A stretch of 64,000 bases of DNA from the NCBI RefSeq assembly GCF_045679555.1, contig NC_092087.1, positions 26,419,367 to 26,483,366 of the forward strand, written 5' to 3'. This DNA is from Salvelinus alpinus (lineage: Eukaryota; Chordata; Actinopteri; Salmoniformes; Salmonidae). The translations under genes were made by a program, and so were the position numbers. This document shows, piece by piece, positions 62,443 to 64,000 of the stretch. A model generated the notes under the pieces. It saw nothing but the letters and a program-made list of their open reading frames with translations, made no database searches and was not told the DNA's origin. Numbering within the stretch: the first letter of the stretch is position 1; each line of letters starts with the position of its first letter.

Positions 62443-64000
62443 CCATAGGTGGTTATTAAGAGTTCCACAGTGGTGAATAATACTGAAAACAAAACAATAG
62501 GTATCTCTAGTCTAGTAAGAACTTGTCTGTGTGTGGGTCAGTCATTTCTTGGGCGTTAGGTTCACCAGTGGACAGAGTCTTTACGGTTGGTGTGTCTACT
62601 GACTGTGCAGTGTGTCAGAGTGTAGCTGTTTAACTTGGCTGTTGCCAGGGTGATGTAGAGGAGCAATGCAATGATTAACACTGTGGTGGTGAATGATTGT
62701 TTGCTTACATCACAGTCTCAGGGATTACTGTCCACTCAGATACCTTCCAGTCATTAGAAGCTTCCTGCGGTGTTCTGCTCTGCCCATGGAAGGCTTTATC
62801 TGCCCCAGGAGAGGAAAGGCCAGTCTACTTCATTTTCCTACCTTTTACTTTGTGGAGTTTTTTTTAGAAGGCGTTGGTTATGTACTTGACTTGTATTGAA
62901 GTCATGTAGATGACCAGTGTAACATGGGGTAGTGTTTCAGGATAGAAATCCCAGTGATGTGCACCTTGTTGTAAATCAGGGGCTTAGGCCCTGGGCATAT
63001 CTCTGCCAATCCTGATGCAGGGAGATCAGATGTTTGGAAGGTGAATCACTGGATGATGGCCCCATACATCTGGAGAGAGACAGGCTCACTGGTCCCATGG
63101 GACTCCAAACCTCGTGCTGCCATGTCCAGTTCAAAGACAATGAGAACAATTGGGTTGGGCCTGTTTGTAAGGCCTCTGTCTGTATCATTTTAAAACAGAG
63201 ACACTCTAACCGGGAATGCAGTGTGAAACACTCTCCACCATGCCCATTGTACACCTCCAGGCTATATTTAAACCCCTATCTCCAAGCCCGTTCTCCATCC
63301 AAAGGCAGAATGAGCCCCTAGCATGAAAAGGAGTGGGAGATGTGTGTGTAATGTTTTTTTCTATTTTATTTGTCATGTTTTTGTACCCTCTGAATCATCT
63401 CTCTGTGTTCTAACGTACATTCAGTATGTTAGTGTGTGTGCATATATGTGCATACTGTAAAATTATTAAGTCACTGGTTCTACTTTTCGATCAAAGTGTT
63501 ACCTGAACTTAACATTTTTAGTTAGCGCAAACTCCAACTTGAGAGAACTTCGGCACAAATTATGTTAACTTAAAATGATGTGTTTGCTCAACTTGACTCA
63601 TATGTTCATTCAACTAGATTTTATTATTTGGGTATCTTCATAAAAAAATGGCTGTGGAACTAGTTACACACAGACGGTGCTTTGACATACAATGTTTTCA
63701 ACTTACATATTTGACCAACATGATTACATTGTGCATGTATACAGTAATGACTATTCAACACGTCCTCACCTGGGATCTTCCTGCTTCGCAACCATGTCTG
63801 TGTCAATTATCAGTTCATCTGACTACTCATTTGATTGACTTATTTCAGCAATTTAAAGGTTTTCTGTATAGTTGTCTAATGTTAGTGGGGCATATTACTC
63901 TGTGTTAATGTTAATCCCTAATCACTATGATAAATAAAATAGTTTTACTTTACTTTTAACAGAACTGAGATTTACTTTGTAAATAGTGCCATACATGCAC
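62443..64000. other. Non-coding, no recognisable gene
   Basis: No gene or element is recognised. A/T-rich DNA at 63530-63700 has short complementary words (CAACTTGA / TTAACTTAAA-like) that could be a decayed MITE, but the boundaries could not be set. Confidence 0.4.

Overview
This window looks like non-coding nuclear DNA from a salmonid fish (Salmo, Oncorhynchus or a relative). I infer the group from the repeat content: Tc1/mariner elements of the types that fill salmonid genomes, tRNA-derived SINEs of the salmonid kind, other repeats I recognise as salmonid-abundant, and four uninterrupted CA/GT tracts of about 130-170 bp. I see no bacterial gene structure, no rRNA gene and no complete host protein gene. 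The species cannot be told from what I can see.

Layout. 1-3.9 kb is unannotatable single-copy-like DNA with a poly-G and a 172-bp CA tract. 3.9-7.4 kb is a hAT-type element carrying an inserted, decayed minus-strand Tc1. 7.4-15.7 kb has no recognisable gene but holds a degenerate TTAGGG-like array. 15.7-18.6 kb is another hAT-like element carrying two younger repeats. 20.0-25.5 kb is a three-layer nest: a Tc1 whose right terminal repeat was hit by a 5'-truncated LINE, whose A/T-rich tail was then hit by a second Tc1. 25.5-31 kb is quiet. 31-36 kb carries a SINE, one hAT (987 bp, perfect 8-bp target duplication) and three short MITEs. 37-39 kb has long GT and CA tracts. 40.0-43.4 kb is two adjacent hAT-type elements. 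43.6-45.6 kb is a truncated Tc1 and a minus-strand LINE 3' end. 48.2-53.2 kb is a second deep nest: a hAT-like MITE contains a chimeric Tc1, which contains a young LTR retroelement. The rest, to 64 kb, is mostly unannotated with a few SINE/LINE-derived pieces and one possible promoter/first-exon region near 59.8-60.3 kb.

The most notable object is the LTR element at 49108-52169. It has near-identical LTRs (about four substitutions and one 4-bp indel), a 5-bp target duplication, and a G-tract in the polypurine position. Its single long minus-strand frame of 711 codons shows no reverse transcriptase or integrase. It has a short charged N-terminal part and then several hundred residues of proline-rich repeats, built partly from in-frame 27-bp and 18-bp DNA repeats. 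I do not recognise this protein.

How the parts relate: no element appears autonomous now. The Tc1 transposases are broken by stops, frameshifts or insertions (the best keeps its DDE triad and has two stops). The LINEs are 5'-truncated, and the hAT-type elements and MITEs show no transposase. They are linked by insertion order, which can be read from target-site duplications.
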